DNA of 64,000 nt from Cunninghamia lanceolata (Eukaryota > Streptophyta > Pinopsida > Cupressales > Cupressaceae): NCBI GenBank assembly GCA_027924645.1, contig BSBN01001017.1, positions 7,466,501 to 7,530,500 of the forward strand. The letters run 5' to 3'. The stretch's first letter is position 1. Each line of letters starts with the position of its first letter. The notes under the pieces were generated by a model. That model searched no databases. It saw only the letters and a list, made by a program, of their open reading frames with translations, and was not told the DNA's origin. Positions 10,454 to 21,066 of the stretch are shown piece by piece. Position numbers and translations under genes: made by a program.

Positions 10454-11518
10454 TGTTAGGTCTCAAAAATGCAGGTTGCCAGTCCTAATAGGATGCCAAG
10501 CTCTATGTTTAGATTTGCAACATTTTTGAACTAACTTGACGAAATCAACCTTCAAGGTTTGATGATTTCCTACACTTCAGGTCCTGCTACACCTAGGCAG
10601 GTGAACCTTGGAAAATTAAAGTAGATTGAATGTGAATGTGTGGACTAATTAAATCTATCTACAATGGCAAAGGATGTAGGATAGATAAAAAGCTTGCTAA
10701 CTGATTCTATATCTAATGCCTAATAAGTAATTGGTAGAAATTGTATAAGCAATATCAAGGTAAAAGGATTTAAATAATGAGTTAAATAGGACCAGTGCCT
10801 TATTGGGTAATAGAGTCAATTGAAGGACTAGGACTAGTGGTTTCCTAATGGTAATAATTCTAATTGTTTGGCACAATTCTAGTTTATAACTTGTATAAAC
10901 GTGCAGGGAGATGATTGATAGACTCTTCTTAAATGATCCAACCAATATGATCTAATTCCTTGTTATTCACCAGAAGGCAATTTAATCCTTTCTTGAAGGA
11001 ACCAATTGAGTGAAATACGCAAGGGATGATTGATAATATCAATATGGAGACAGAATGGCAATCCTAATTATATGGCTCTACTTAGTAATCCAAACTTAAC
11101 ATTTCTATGCTATTGTGACTAAGTCAGAAGGGTTTAATTCCTTAAATGGACACCAACGTATTTAATCACACAGATACAGCAAATGTGTATTGATAGATCA
11201 AATATATACTTGATATGTTTAATCTGAATAACAAGGAAATGCAGAAATGGAGACAACCATACAACTGAGTAAATTTAACAAACAACTGATGCCAAAATAA
11301 AACCACTGAATTAGAGAACTTCAACTTCTTCTTCAAATAAAATATATAGCACAGCCATTATGAGACATTGTATTTTATGTATATGTTTATATTCTACTGC
11401 TGATGATATTTCAGCACCAATTGCTTGAACCTATATAGATGTTTCTATGAAGAGACATAACTCTTCAATAAGTCTTTTGGGAACTTAACAAACATTAAAA
11501 ACTATTACATAATCATGA
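10454..11518 (-). other. Downstream (3') untranslated part of element H
   Basis: AT-rich 1.07 kb between the end of the H ORF and the left terminus. I see no coding capacity. It shows no similarity by eye to the opposite end of H, which is the main reason for not calling LTRs. Confidence 0.55.
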
Positions 11519-14509
11519 TTATGCTCTATTTAGCCATAAATAAACTTTAGCCAAGTGATCTAAATACTCCTGATCACGGTGAGAATTAGTAAGCTCAATA
11601 GCACTTCTGGTAATCACATCAAGTGTGACCATTCTTTCCAGGTGTCTGCAAGCTTCTCCAGATGCAAAAATTTTGTCTTTGAGAGCTCCTGTGGCCTCGT
11701 GTAATATGACTTGACAATCAACAATCCATTCTTCTTTGCTCTTTATCTCTCCATTGTCTTTAAATAACACGAGCACTCCTGCATTTGAAGCATCAGTACC
11801 TTCCTTAGCATTAGCTTTAAGTTTGTCATAGTATTTTTGGTGTTGTTTGAGCAATGCTCCTGCATCGGAGATATCTGTACTATCAGTAGCACTTCTGCTT
11901 TGTATCTCAATCAATTTTTCATGTATTCTCTGTTCAATTCTTTCATGTTCTTTAACTGCTTTGTGATTTTCTAAGTAGTTATCCCAAAATAGGTTTAACC
12001 ATCGTACCATGTTTGCATACCTGCTATGCAGTATTGTAACAAATGCATCTATCTGAATTTGTGTTGCCTGGTCAGGGGATAATGCTTGAGTGCCTTGTGA
12101 GCTCTCACCCTGAGTTATTCTCTTTGTGGATTGGCCAAAAGTACTCTTAACAGCATCCTTCAAGTAATCATTTTCTTTTGTCAATCTTTCACAGTTCAAT
12201 TTGTATGCATCTCTCTCTTTGATCAACATTTGAGCTTGTGCCTTGTTTAATTTTGCAACATTGATACCAATGTCTGCAGTAATCAGAGGGTCAGTTTCCC
12301 CTGCTTTCAAAGTCATGACATGGCCAAAAGTCTTTTCAGTATCTATGATGGCCGTTTTCTTATGGGGAGGATATAATGCCCATATCATTAAGGAATTTTC
12401 ATCATTATTGTATCTTGTTCCCATATATACTTCATTAACTCATTCTGGAGTAAGTTTATACTTATCATTTGAACTATTCAGAAAACTGTCAAAAACCAAA
12501 GCAGAATTTAAATCAAGGCTAGGAAAAATCATAACCCCTGCATCCTTAAGCAACTATCTACCCCTGCTAGGTGTCATGTCCTACATCTCTTTATCTACTA
12601 TTACCTTCAGCATATCTAACAATGGTGTTTCATTATCAGCAGAAACATCATCTACTGACTCTCTGATCTCTTTCCCTTTGTATTTATACAAGAATGACTT
12701 AAATTCTTTTGACTGAATAAATTTATCATCAGAGATGAAAGAATCATAAGTTGTTTGGTGTGGATCCTCATCAGTAGTCCCCTCCTCATCATGTAGCACA
12801 ACAGGAGGCTGATATTATAGCATTTTCCCTTTGGACATTTCTGCTGTTTTGTCCTATGGCTGTTCTTGATCTACCATTTCTTCATTCTCAAAGGATACAA
12901 ATTCAATCTCTACTAGTTGCTTTTTCTTTTCACCGAAATCCCTGTTATATTTTTCTATCACCAACTCAACTTCAGCCTCTTCTAACTTTCTAATAACATT
13001 GTCATGTGGATAATGTATGTGCATGTATCCACTAAGATTTTGTTTCCTGCGTGCAGAGTCAATAAAACCTTCAGGGTCAAACCCTTTCCTGGCCTTAACA
13101 CTCCTCATATTATAGTGCATTAATTTATCCAAAATGAGATTGTAACCTTCTTTTGAAACCACAATAAAATCTCCAAAACATAAAGTGCTGGGCATAAATG
13201 ATTGTTTATCATGTGAACTCAGATGCATTACATTTGAGCAATGCATTTGCCTAATTATTTCTAAGTATGCAAGCCTGTCAGGGATAGTCTTGGGTAATAT
13301 GAATGGATTATCCTCAAAACCATAAACCCTGATCATAGTCGCATCCTCAAAGCAATACTAGTCTCCCCAATTATGAGTGATAGTAGGGGGGCCACAAAAA
13401 TCCTTTAGCCTAAGGAATCTTTTTATTTCAATAGAAATTAAATATTCATAGGGGTGGTTAAAATACCTGTACAACACTTTTACACAGTGTTCTTCAAATT
13501 GGGCATAGTTGGAGTGGGCATATCTACTATCCCATATTCTGGTCCACATTTGTATGGGTATCTTTTCCCCTCTCTTATCTGCAGCAACAACTTTAAGCTC
13601 ATTTGGCCATAACCCTACTTCCTGGCTGAAATACAACACCATGTGCATAAGCATTGAGTAATGCTCAAAAGAGCATGCTGGGGCACTGTTTCTTATCGCA
13701 GATAAGCCAGAATCTATTCTATTAGCAATATAGGAAGCATAATCAAATTGCCTCGCATTATGACACTGAATGTCAGAGGCTATGACCATTAGAGGGATAG
13801 TCATGAAATCAGGGACCTCTGAACCAAGGACTTGGCCCACAGAATAATAGGTATGCTATATATACGGTTCAAATATGGCTACATGAAAGGGAGGACCATC
13901 ATTTTCAATTAAGGGTATCACTTCTCCTTCAACCCTAGCCCTATGAATGGGCAACCTCCATCCATTGTAAGTTGTATCCATTCTCCAATATTCTTTCTCA
14001 AGCTCTTCATATATAATAGGGACAATGCATAAATCATCTAGATCAAACACTTCACAAATAGCATTCTTTGACAAATGTACAATTGGTTCTCCTTGTGGGT
14101 TGCAGAGGGCTTTCAGGCTTGAATTGTAATGTTTGGCAAGCAGTTGGAGGAGTTCCACATTCAGGAATACGTGAGGCACAACCAGTTTTCCCAAATTCAA
14201 GTGCCATGGGTTTGACACAGGAGCATTCCTAAACCTTCTATTATAATGGAATCTAAAAAGCTCATATCCCCTGATTGGGGTCTAGATATCTCCCAGGTGC
14301 TTATGTTTATCTTCTAATTTTTCAACTTCTGCCTTGAGTTGAGCAGACCTTCTAGCCTTGGGAGTTGACCCAGGCAATTGGTCAATTAAGTCCTAATTGA
14401 GTTTTCTGTCTTTTACTTTTTCCTCAGGGGTTTGTTCAATTTTTTGTTTTTTAGATTTACTGGTTTCCCCTTGTGATTTTCTTCCTTTCCCCTTTCCCAG
14501 AGTCTCCAT
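11519..14509 (-). pseudogene. Element H ORF: ~996-codon RT-less protein with nine stops and no frameshift
   Basis: From the ATG at 14509 one frame stays aligned to a stop at 11519. It is broken by nine in-frame stops (14393, 14282, 13856, 13358, 12854, ~12820, 12581, ~12557, ~12440), seven of them TAG, without any frameshift. The N-terminus is lysine-rich (GKGKGRKSQG), like a nuclear or nucleic-acid-binding tail. Residues ~98-400 look globular, with the motif PIVHLSKNAICEVFDL and a segment DEL-like around LCIVPIIYEELEKEYWRMD. An acidic middle part follows. The last ~300 residues are helical and charged, probably coiled coil (AQAQMLIKERDAYKLNCERL). No RT, integrase, transposase DDE or zinc-knuckle motif is visible. 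Length and layout match ORF2 of element B, but overall sequence does not. Function unknown. Confidence 0.78.
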
Positions 14510-14699
14510 TTTTAAACTTTGGCAGAAAATTCAAACACAGGCTATACAATGGTTTGTGTGATTGTACCTATCATTCGATGGCTGTAATTGAAATCCTCTA
14601 TTTTTGCTTCAAGAGTTCCTCTGTATTATCCTCTCAAATGACCTTGTGATTACAATGATCGTAAAGGATTTTGTAGCCATTTGTATTTAATTGTCTGAT

Positions 14700-15690
14700 C
14701 AATTCAATGTTCATCACTGTGAAATGTCACATCGCCTTAACTCCTCTCATCGGTGTGATTTTTAAAATGTCTAGGCTGCTTTAATGCTTATTATAGCGCA
14801 ACAATCAATCAGCGTGACCATCGGCAGGACTTGTTTCATCGCCGTGTGATTTAGATTTCCCTCCGACATAATGAGTCTTACCGATATAACTATCGGTAAG
14901 AGTCTCACCAATAATAATTTATTTATTGGGGCGATCAATACTATCGGGATAGCATATTTATGTTTCCCCAAGCTTTGTCGTCTTACCGATAATCATCTTT
15001 ACTTTGGATTGGAATGACTCCATTAATGTCTTGCCGCTATAATATCAACAGGTATGAATTTATTCCCATCGGAATGAAACATACTATCGGGATAGCTTTT
15101 AAAAGATAACCCGATCCAAATCATCTCCCCGATGGCCATTTCATATTCTTTATCAGATAGAGTCTATTAAAGCGTCACCGACATCTTTTGATCATTGTGA
15201 CTTGTGAGTCGGCAAGACCTAATTCCTTTGTCCCGATATGTTGAGTCATCCCGATAGCTATTTGTATCGCTGTGAGTCTCACCGAAAGCTCTCTTTTCGC
15301 CAAGACATTGAGTATCAGAGACTTATTTGTTTCTCATCCTGATATTTCATTTCTTGCCAATGGCTATTTGCTTCATTGCCCCTGCAGGATGTTCAGTGAA
15401 ACTCTTGCCGAAATACTTCATCGGTATGATATATACCATCGGGGTAGCTTTTGAAGGATCCTTTGATGATTATTAGTCATACCGATCAGTATGACTACTT
15501 GGTTCTCTTGCCAATGAAAGCTCATCAGTATTACTTATTCCATCGGTGACTTCTATAAATCTCTTTCCGATCTCTATTCTCACACCGATGGTTATTTTCA
15601 AATGATTCCTCCTGTATCGGTGTAAGAAATACGACATCTTGCCGATAGATTGACCTTTAAGTAGTTTAGCACTGCTCATCTATAGACATC
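14700..15690. repeat. Cluster of CCGAT/ATCGG motifs in the 5' region of element H
   Basis: About 1 kb upstream of the H ORF holds some 25 copies of CCGAT or ATCGG, often set in short palindromes such as ACCGATATAACTATCGGT (near 14880) and followed by AAGACTC or GAGTCTCACC. Unit spacing is irregular, roughly 25-45 bp, so it is a degenerate array. Such GC-containing motifs are absent from the rest of H. It could be a promoter/enhancer array or a structured leader. Confidence 0.7.
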
Positions 15691-15800
15691 CTGTGAGATA
15701 CATTAAATTTTTACTATGGTTTTTGGGATGTTTTTAAGATTTGTTCAAATATGGTGGAGTGAGAAAATAGTAAAATTTTTAGATTTTTACTGTCCTAACA

Positions 15801-16773
15801 GGTTCCTCATGCTCCGCACCAGCAACAAGAAATACCACAAACTCTAGTGAATGTTAGATGGTCAACAAGGCTAAGTAGACCTTCTGAAAGGTTTTCTCCC
15901 TCTTTGTATTCTCTTTTTTTAACAGATGCTGGTGATCTGGAAGGGTATGATGAAGCTATGTAGGTGGATACAAAGGTTTAGTGGGAACTTGCAATGAAAG
16001 AATAAATGGACTCCTTGCTGAAAAATTAGACTTGGGAATTATGTAAGTTACCTGTAGGTAAAAAGGCTTTACCAAACAAATGGGTTTATAGGCTAAAAGA
16101 GGAAGATGGAGGTAAGAAAAGATTCAAAGCCAACTTAGCTGTAAAAGGATTTGCATAGAAAAAGGGCATTGATTTTGATGAGATTTTTTCTCTGGTTGTT
16201 AAGATGACTTCTATTCATACTGTTTTAAGTATTGTGGCTATTGAAGATTTGCATTTGGAATAGATAGATGTGAGAACTACCTTTCTCCATGGTGATTTGG
16301 AGGAGGAGATATATATGGAACATCCCCAAGGATTTGAGGTCAAAGGTAAGGAGAAATAAGTGTGTAGATTGAAGAAGAGTTTATATGGCCTAAAACAAGC
16401 ACCTCGGAATTGGTATTTGAAATTTGATAGTTTTATGGCTGAGCAAGGCTATAGCCAGTGTAATTTTGACCATTGTGTTTATTTTAAGAGGTTGGATAAT
16501 GACAACTACATTATTTTATGTTTATATGTTGATGACATGCTTGTAGCAGGGTCTAACATGGATCACATAAGAGAATTAAAACAACAATTAGCACAATCAT
16601 TTGCTATGAAGGATTTGGAGGTAGCAAAACAAATCCTTGGTATGAAAATTTGCAGAGATAGGAAGAATAGAAAATTGACTCTATCCCAGGCTGATTATGT
16701 TGAAAAGTTGTTGCAGAGATTCCATATGGAGAATGCAAAAGCAACACACCTTTGCCTAGTCATTAGAAATTGA
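15801..16773 (+). pseudogene. Copia reverse transcriptase of element A, broken
   Basis: RNA-dependent DNA polymerase. After H the frame resumes with a glutamine-rich linker, then WSTRLSRPSERF, the WELAM start of the copia RT, the NKWVYRLK block, the FLHGDLEEEIYM block, CRLKKSLYGLKQAPRNWY and the catalytic LYVDDMLVAG at about 16525-16555. Stops interrupt it at least seven times before 16360, mostly TAG at places where copia RTs have glutamine (for example GFA-stop-KKGIDFDE). From 16360 to 16773 it is open. A small frameshift follows. Confidence 0.92.
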
Positions 16774-17477
16774 CTAAGGAGATGTGTCCTAAGACACAAG
16801 AGGAGGAAGAAAAAATGTCCACGATACCATATGCTTCATCTATAGGAAGTTTAATGTACTTCATGGTATGCATGAGACCAGATATTGTACATGCTGTAGG
16901 AGTCATAAGCAGGTATATGAGTCATCCTGGATTGGAGCATTGGAATGCCGTAAAATGGATTCTTAGATATTTGAGAGGTACATCCAATAAACACTTATGT
17001 TTTGGGGCCTCTAATACTGATTTAGTAGGTTATGTAGACTCAAATTTGGCAGGAGATATTGATACCAGGCAAAGTACTATAGGTTATGTCTTTACTGTAG
17101 GTGGGATAATGGTGATTTGGATCTCCAAGTTGCAAAAGGTGGTTGCTTTATCCACCACGGAGTCAAAGTATGTAGCTGCAACAGAGGCAAGCAAGGAGAT
17201 GATATGGCTGCAATCTTTCATGGAAGAATTGGGCAAAGAATAGGCTAATAGTTATTTGTTTACAAACAGCTAGAGTGCCATACATCTTGCAAAGAATTTT
17301 GTCTGGCATTCAAAGTCCAAACACATACAACTAAGGTATCACTTCATCCAGTTGGTGTTAGATGATGGATAGTTAAGATTGGAAAAGATCCATATAGATG
17401 AAAATCCAGTGGATATGTTTATGAAGGCAGTGAAAAGGGAGAAGCTGAACTCCTCTTCAGCTTTAGTTAGTCTTTAA
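16770..17477 (+). pseudogene. C-terminal RT and RNase H of element A
   Basis: The frame from 16770 gives the copia connection and RNase H: RPDIVHAVGVISRYM, WILRYLRGT, then GYVDSNLAGD with the first catalytic aspartate, STTESKYVAATEASKE with the glutamate, and after a TAG at 17241-17243 the ending HSKSKHIQLRYHFI. It degrades the RNA strand of the hybrid during reverse transcription. The final residues up to ~17477 are the end of the polyprotein. 17478-17608 is untranslated. Confidence 0.9.
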
Positions 17478-17608
17478 GACTAAAAATTAAAAATCAGAAC
17501 AACAAAGTCCAGGGTGCTTATTTCTAGTGGGAGCTACACACATAGTGGTGTCGTCTAGGATTAGTCTCCAAGTGAGAGATTGTTTGGTGTGGAGCCTAAT
17601 CAGTCTCT

Positions 17609-17619
17609 AAGTGGGAGAT
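17609..17619 (+). other. Polypurine tract of element A
   Basis: AAGTGGGAGAT abuts the 3' LTR, the usual copia form. A second near copy (CAAGTGAGAGAT followed by TGTTTGGTG) lies about 40 bp upstream at ~17570-17590, suggesting a local duplication of the tract and first LTR bases. Confidence 0.85.
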
Positions 17620-18144
17620 TGTTGGTATGTGGTGACTAATCATGCAAGTACTATACACTCATCATTTATCCTCATCAGGGTTTGGGGTAGGGCTGGGCCC
17701 TGAGTGGGGGTTCAGGGGCGGTAGCCCCTAAGAAGTAGGAGTTCGAGGGGAGTAGTCCCCAAAAAATTTGTTTCCCTCTTTTTTACCCGTTCGAAGTTAG
17801 TTGTTAATTTTTTGTTAACCGACAAAAGAAAAAAATGACATTGTAAAACCTTAATTCTAGAAGCTTCCAAAAGGCTTTTTATAAGCAGTTGGGATGTATG
17901 TTGCGGTGGGTTTTTGATATTGTATTGTAGCATTTGCAGCAGTATTGAGTTGCAAGGATTGCTGGTTGTAATTAGTTTGATTTACTGGATAATAATATTG
18001 GACTCTCTGTTGGTTGATGTAGCCTAGATTTGGGTGAACCATGTTAAAACTTGTCTCTCGCTATTATTATTTTTGTGTATTTCCATTCCTCTATTTAATC
18101 TTTATTTGCATTTAATTGATATCTTCTGCATGCAATCCCTAACA
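17620..18144 (+). repeat. 3' LTR of element A
   Basis: 525 bp, TG to CA. It matches 302-716 but holds an additional ~110-bp GC-rich stretch (about 17680-17790) with GGGCTGGGCCC and GGTAGCCCC palindromic parts that the 5' copy lacks. Confidence 0.9.
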
Positions 18145-18410
18145 TACCCATTATAAAAGAAATGGGTACCTGTTTAGGAATAGGCGCTCAAGCCTAAATA
18201 GGTACCCACTTAGGAACATGTACTCATTTAGGAATGGGTGTCTAAGCCTAAATGGGTACCTATTTCTAAACTCCTATTTAAATTTAAAAAAAAAGCCTTG
18301 CGTTCTTATTTTTCCCTATAGAAATGGAACATGTACCCCTTTTAGAATGGGTGCCCATTCATAACGGGTACCCGTTTTAGAATAGGTACCCATTCCCAAA
18401 AGCTTAGGCT
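18145..18410. repeat. Short repeats around GGTACC beside element A
   Basis: Within 265 bp the 10-mer-like AATGGGTACC or its complement recurs about eight times, together with GCCTAAAT and TTTAGAAT blocks, in both orientations. Long imperfect hairpins could form. No coding capacity. The TSD of element A (TACC) is part of this motif. Confidence 0.65.
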
Positions 18411-20330
18411 TGGGAAAGGTATGGTAAGCCAACCCCTAGCCTAGGACCTAGAAGTACAAGTCCATGTTCAGAGCAAGAGAAAAGACCAACTTTACCAATA
18501 TGGCTGATGATTTTTTTTCTAAATATTTTTATGAAATTAAAACCCATTACAGATGATGATGTGTAGTTTTCAAATATATAATTTTTTTCTAATTCAACTT
18601 GTTTTTCTATTTCTTAATTAATTTATGAGAAAACTAGTCCAAACACTTGAAATGATAGGTGTTTGAATTTTTTAAATAACTTTTAATTTAAAAAAAATTT
18701 AAAAATTTATATGTCATCAATCTACACATAATTCTTTACACAACGAAAAAAAAATCATTTTATGTTTGTTATGTAGAAAAAGAGGCTTTATTGATTAATT
18801 TGATAGTTTAATTAGATTCTCCTTTCACTACATACATTCAAGGACATTAAATCGATTTGAATCACAACTTTTGCAAGAGGACTTAGCTACAAGTTTGGTG
18901 TCACTTGGAAAGATAAGGAAATTTGGAATTTATTGATTAAATTGTTAAACCTTAGTTTGATTAAGCCAAAAACCTTAATTATGCAAAATTCTAAACAAAT
19001 GAATGAAACCTGACAAATGCTTGCGCAGGAAGGCACTCAATGCATATTAGATACATACCAGGTTTCAGATTTTAGAAGACGGGAACTTTGGTGACAAAAG
19101 AGTAGGTGCCCTTGTAAAGTACAATGCTTTTTCTCAGGGCTTCTGGATATTTTTTGCTACAGACTGCAACCACTTCAGGTATTCCTGACAGAGCTAAATT
19201 AAGGGATAAAAGAGTGGATGCCCTTGTCCTTTTATGGTTCTTTGCTATCATTTTCTTCAAATCTAGATTCTTCTTGCTCTGCTCTGTCCTCCTACAACTC
19301 TTCTTTGTAGAATCCAACACCTATAACCTACAATCACAAGAGAGGGGTTGGGGTTTTAGTGTTTAGGAGCTTGCCTCGGTCAAGCCCTGGAATAGCATTC
19401 AAGCCTTCCAACATTGTTGTTAGATAGAGAGTGTGTGTCCTAGTAGGATAGAGGCAAAAACAATGATATGATAAATGATTGAAACACAAAGGAAATGTCA
19501 CCTCAGAGGTGAAGTTCTCATAGGGAGATGAATATCTTTCATGCCATGAGGAGATGGATTGATGAAGACAATCTGCAACAAACATGAACAAAAACAATGT
19601 TCACAATACTGCTCTACAACACAATGAAAGCTTTGAATATCATTAGAACAAGATCATAAGTTTGCAATATCCATCTAGGTGTAAAATAAAGTCTTAAACA
19701 TGTTTATATATGCATTCCAACTAAACATTTGTAATTCAAATTGAATAGGTTGACAAAGGGAAAACTTTTAATGGTCTCTTTGTAGTCATTTGAAATCCGG
19801 TCCCTGACAAAATAGGGCAGGACATGGGTGTGGATGCCCTTTTCTAGGCACATATTTCAAGGCTGGATTAAGCTCAAAGATGTTCCCTAAGTCCCATTTG
19901 ACATGGGTTTTGGGGGATTTTACTTTGGGATTCATTTCTACTTTGCATGATTAAATCTAAAGGACTTGGGAGTTAAACTTAAAAGGTAAAAGTCCTAGGG
20001 GACATTTTATGACATAACATTTAGCCCCCACTTTAATGTATGTATGATCTTATGACCCATATATGCATTAAATTATGATAAAAAACACATCAAACATGCT
20101 AGGCACTTGAAGCTAAGGCATGCACAAAGATTGAGGAACTATTTCTAGCCCCCAGTCTCAGATAAGCACTAGAAGACACATTGCAGACATGCAAAATACA
20201 ATGAAGACAGCAACAAGCACGCAAGAAATGGAGAAGACAATATTGAAGGCACACACAAAACATGATGAATACATTGTTACAACATTTTCATTTTCATATA
20301 TATGTATGCATGGAAAATAAAAATTGTAAC
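18411..20330. other. 1.9 kb without recognised gene
   Basis: AT-rich sequence with many stops. A minus-strand frame at 19072-19320 (82 codons) has a plausible composition but resembles no family I know, and the opposite strand is equally open there, so I do not call it. No LTR, tRNA or tandem repeat was noticed. Confidence 0.5.
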
Positions 20331-20609
20331 ACAAAACCCTAAAGTGTAGGAGGAGCTCATCGCTACACCCTTGAAACTACACCAGGGGCAAAACGTGCCA
20401 TACAAAACCCTAGTGTGGGAGGAGATCATCACTACACCCTTGAAACCACACATAGGGGAAGACACACCATGCAAAACCTGAGTGTGGGAGGAGCTCATCA
20501 CTACACCCTTGAAACCACACATAGGGGAAAACACACCAAATAAAGCCTAAGTGTCTGAGGAGCTCATCACTACACGCTTGTAACCACACATGGGGGAAAA
20601 CACACAGAA
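20331..20609. repeat. Tandem array, four ~70-bp units
   Basis: Four adjacent units of about 70 bp starting near 20331, 20401, 20471 and 20541. Each contains AAACCCTA or a variant, GTGTGGGAGGAGCTCATCACTAC, ACCCTTGAAACCACACA and GGGGAAAACACACC. Units are about 80-90% identical by eye. The reverse strand is open across the array only because the repeat keeps phase, so the apparent ORFs are not genes. Confidence 0.9.
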
Positions 20610-20816
20610 GACACATAGAAAACATGAGTGTGGCATAACATGTCAAAGACATATTATACATCTTAAAAACAATGAACAAGGTGATGGAAGGAGCTTATTG
20701 CTAAGTCCCACCATCTCAAACATGTTGTAGACACACCTAACAGTTGGGGTTATGCCATAACAACTGCCAAAGACATGCCTAAGGGAGGATAGTCTCAAGA
20801 TCCAACCCCATCTCCA

Positions 20817-21066
20817 CAAAGGACTTTTGAAATAAAAGGATGTGCACTATCTCAAGAGATACACCATCCTGCCTTCTGTAGAAGGGCTTTTGAATAAAAG
20901 GATATGCACTAGCTCAAGAGATACATTATCCTACCTCCGCAGAGGGCTTCTTTCATAAAAGGATATTCCATCCCACCTCATAGAGAGGGATTTTTGCTTG
21001 CAATATAAATAAAGATATGTACTCACACTAGAGATACAACATCCTACCTCACAGAGAGGGTTACAA
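20817..21066. repeat. Degenerate repeat array of ~60-75-bp units
   Basis: Three to four imperfect units with the core AAAAGGATATGCACTA, CTCAAGAGATACA and ATCCTACCTC, followed by AGAGGG. Copies diverge more than in the array just to the left and vary in length. Confidence 0.75.

Larger units (their letters stand above)
10454..15800 (-). mobile_element. Element H: LTR-less insertion with retroviral-type ends and one long broken ORF
   Basis: The 5347-bp insertion is framed by a perfect duplication ggttc (10449-10453 and 15801-15805), and removing it restores the copia reading frame between NDVPMV and PHAP. The ends are TGTTAGG...CCTAACA, and inverted similarity continues weakly (an AAAAAT block about 11-12 bases in). 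A 5-bp TSD with TG...CA ends is the mark of a retroviral-type integrase. Yet I compared 10454-11518 with 14510-15800 and found no direct repeat, no primer site and no polypurine tract. It has one minus-strand ORF frame of 996 codons. It may be an LTR element that lost its LTR identity, a chimera with two different LTR ends, or a TIR transposon. Type unresolved. Confidence 0.8.
302..18144 (+). mobile_element. Element A: decayed Ty1/copia LTR retrotransposon, host of two nested insertions
   Basis: Bounded by direct repeats at 302-716 and 17620-18144, both starting TGTTGGTATGTGG and ending in CTAACA. Between them, in copia order, are gag, protease (DSGAS), pre-integrase and integrase core, reverse transcriptase (YVDD) and RNase H. 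The integrase before RT is what identifies Ty1/copia rather than Ty3/gypsy. A primer binding site follows the 5' LTR and a polypurine tract precedes the 3' LTR. Removing the two nested insertions B and H leaves about 5.1 kb, a normal copia length. Every domain carries stop codons, so the element is dead. By eye the LTRs differ at roughly 8-10% of aligned sites, making A older than B. Confidence 0.93.

Noticed and set aside
11519..14509. Stop codons in H as programmed readthrough or recoding
   Set aside because: Nine stops scattered through all parts, with neighbours in the same state of decay, fit neutral damage. No readthrough context was seen.
10454..15800. Element H as a Helitron
   Set aside because: Helitrons make no target duplication and start with TC. 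H has a perfect 5-bp duplication and TG...CA ends.
10472..15803. Alternative boundaries for H using the duplication caggt (10472-10476 and 15799-15803)
   Set aside because: With ggttc as duplication, both ends become TGTTAGG/CCTAACA and the copia frame is restored across the empty site. With caggt the right end would be AA and the frame is not restored.
19072..19366. Possible small gene at 19072-19320 (minus) or 19124-19366 (+)
   Set aside because: Both strands are open over the same region, there is no recognisable domain, and no promoter or splice context was seen.
20331..20610. Telomere-like AAACCCTA in the array units
   Set aside because: It occurs once per 70-bp unit and is not itself iterated, so this is not interstitial telomeric DNA.
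20277..20679. Overlapping minus-strand frames with repeated SPMCGFKG-like peptides
   Set aside because: They are the translation of the 70-bp tandem array, whose unit length keeps two frames open. Not a gene.
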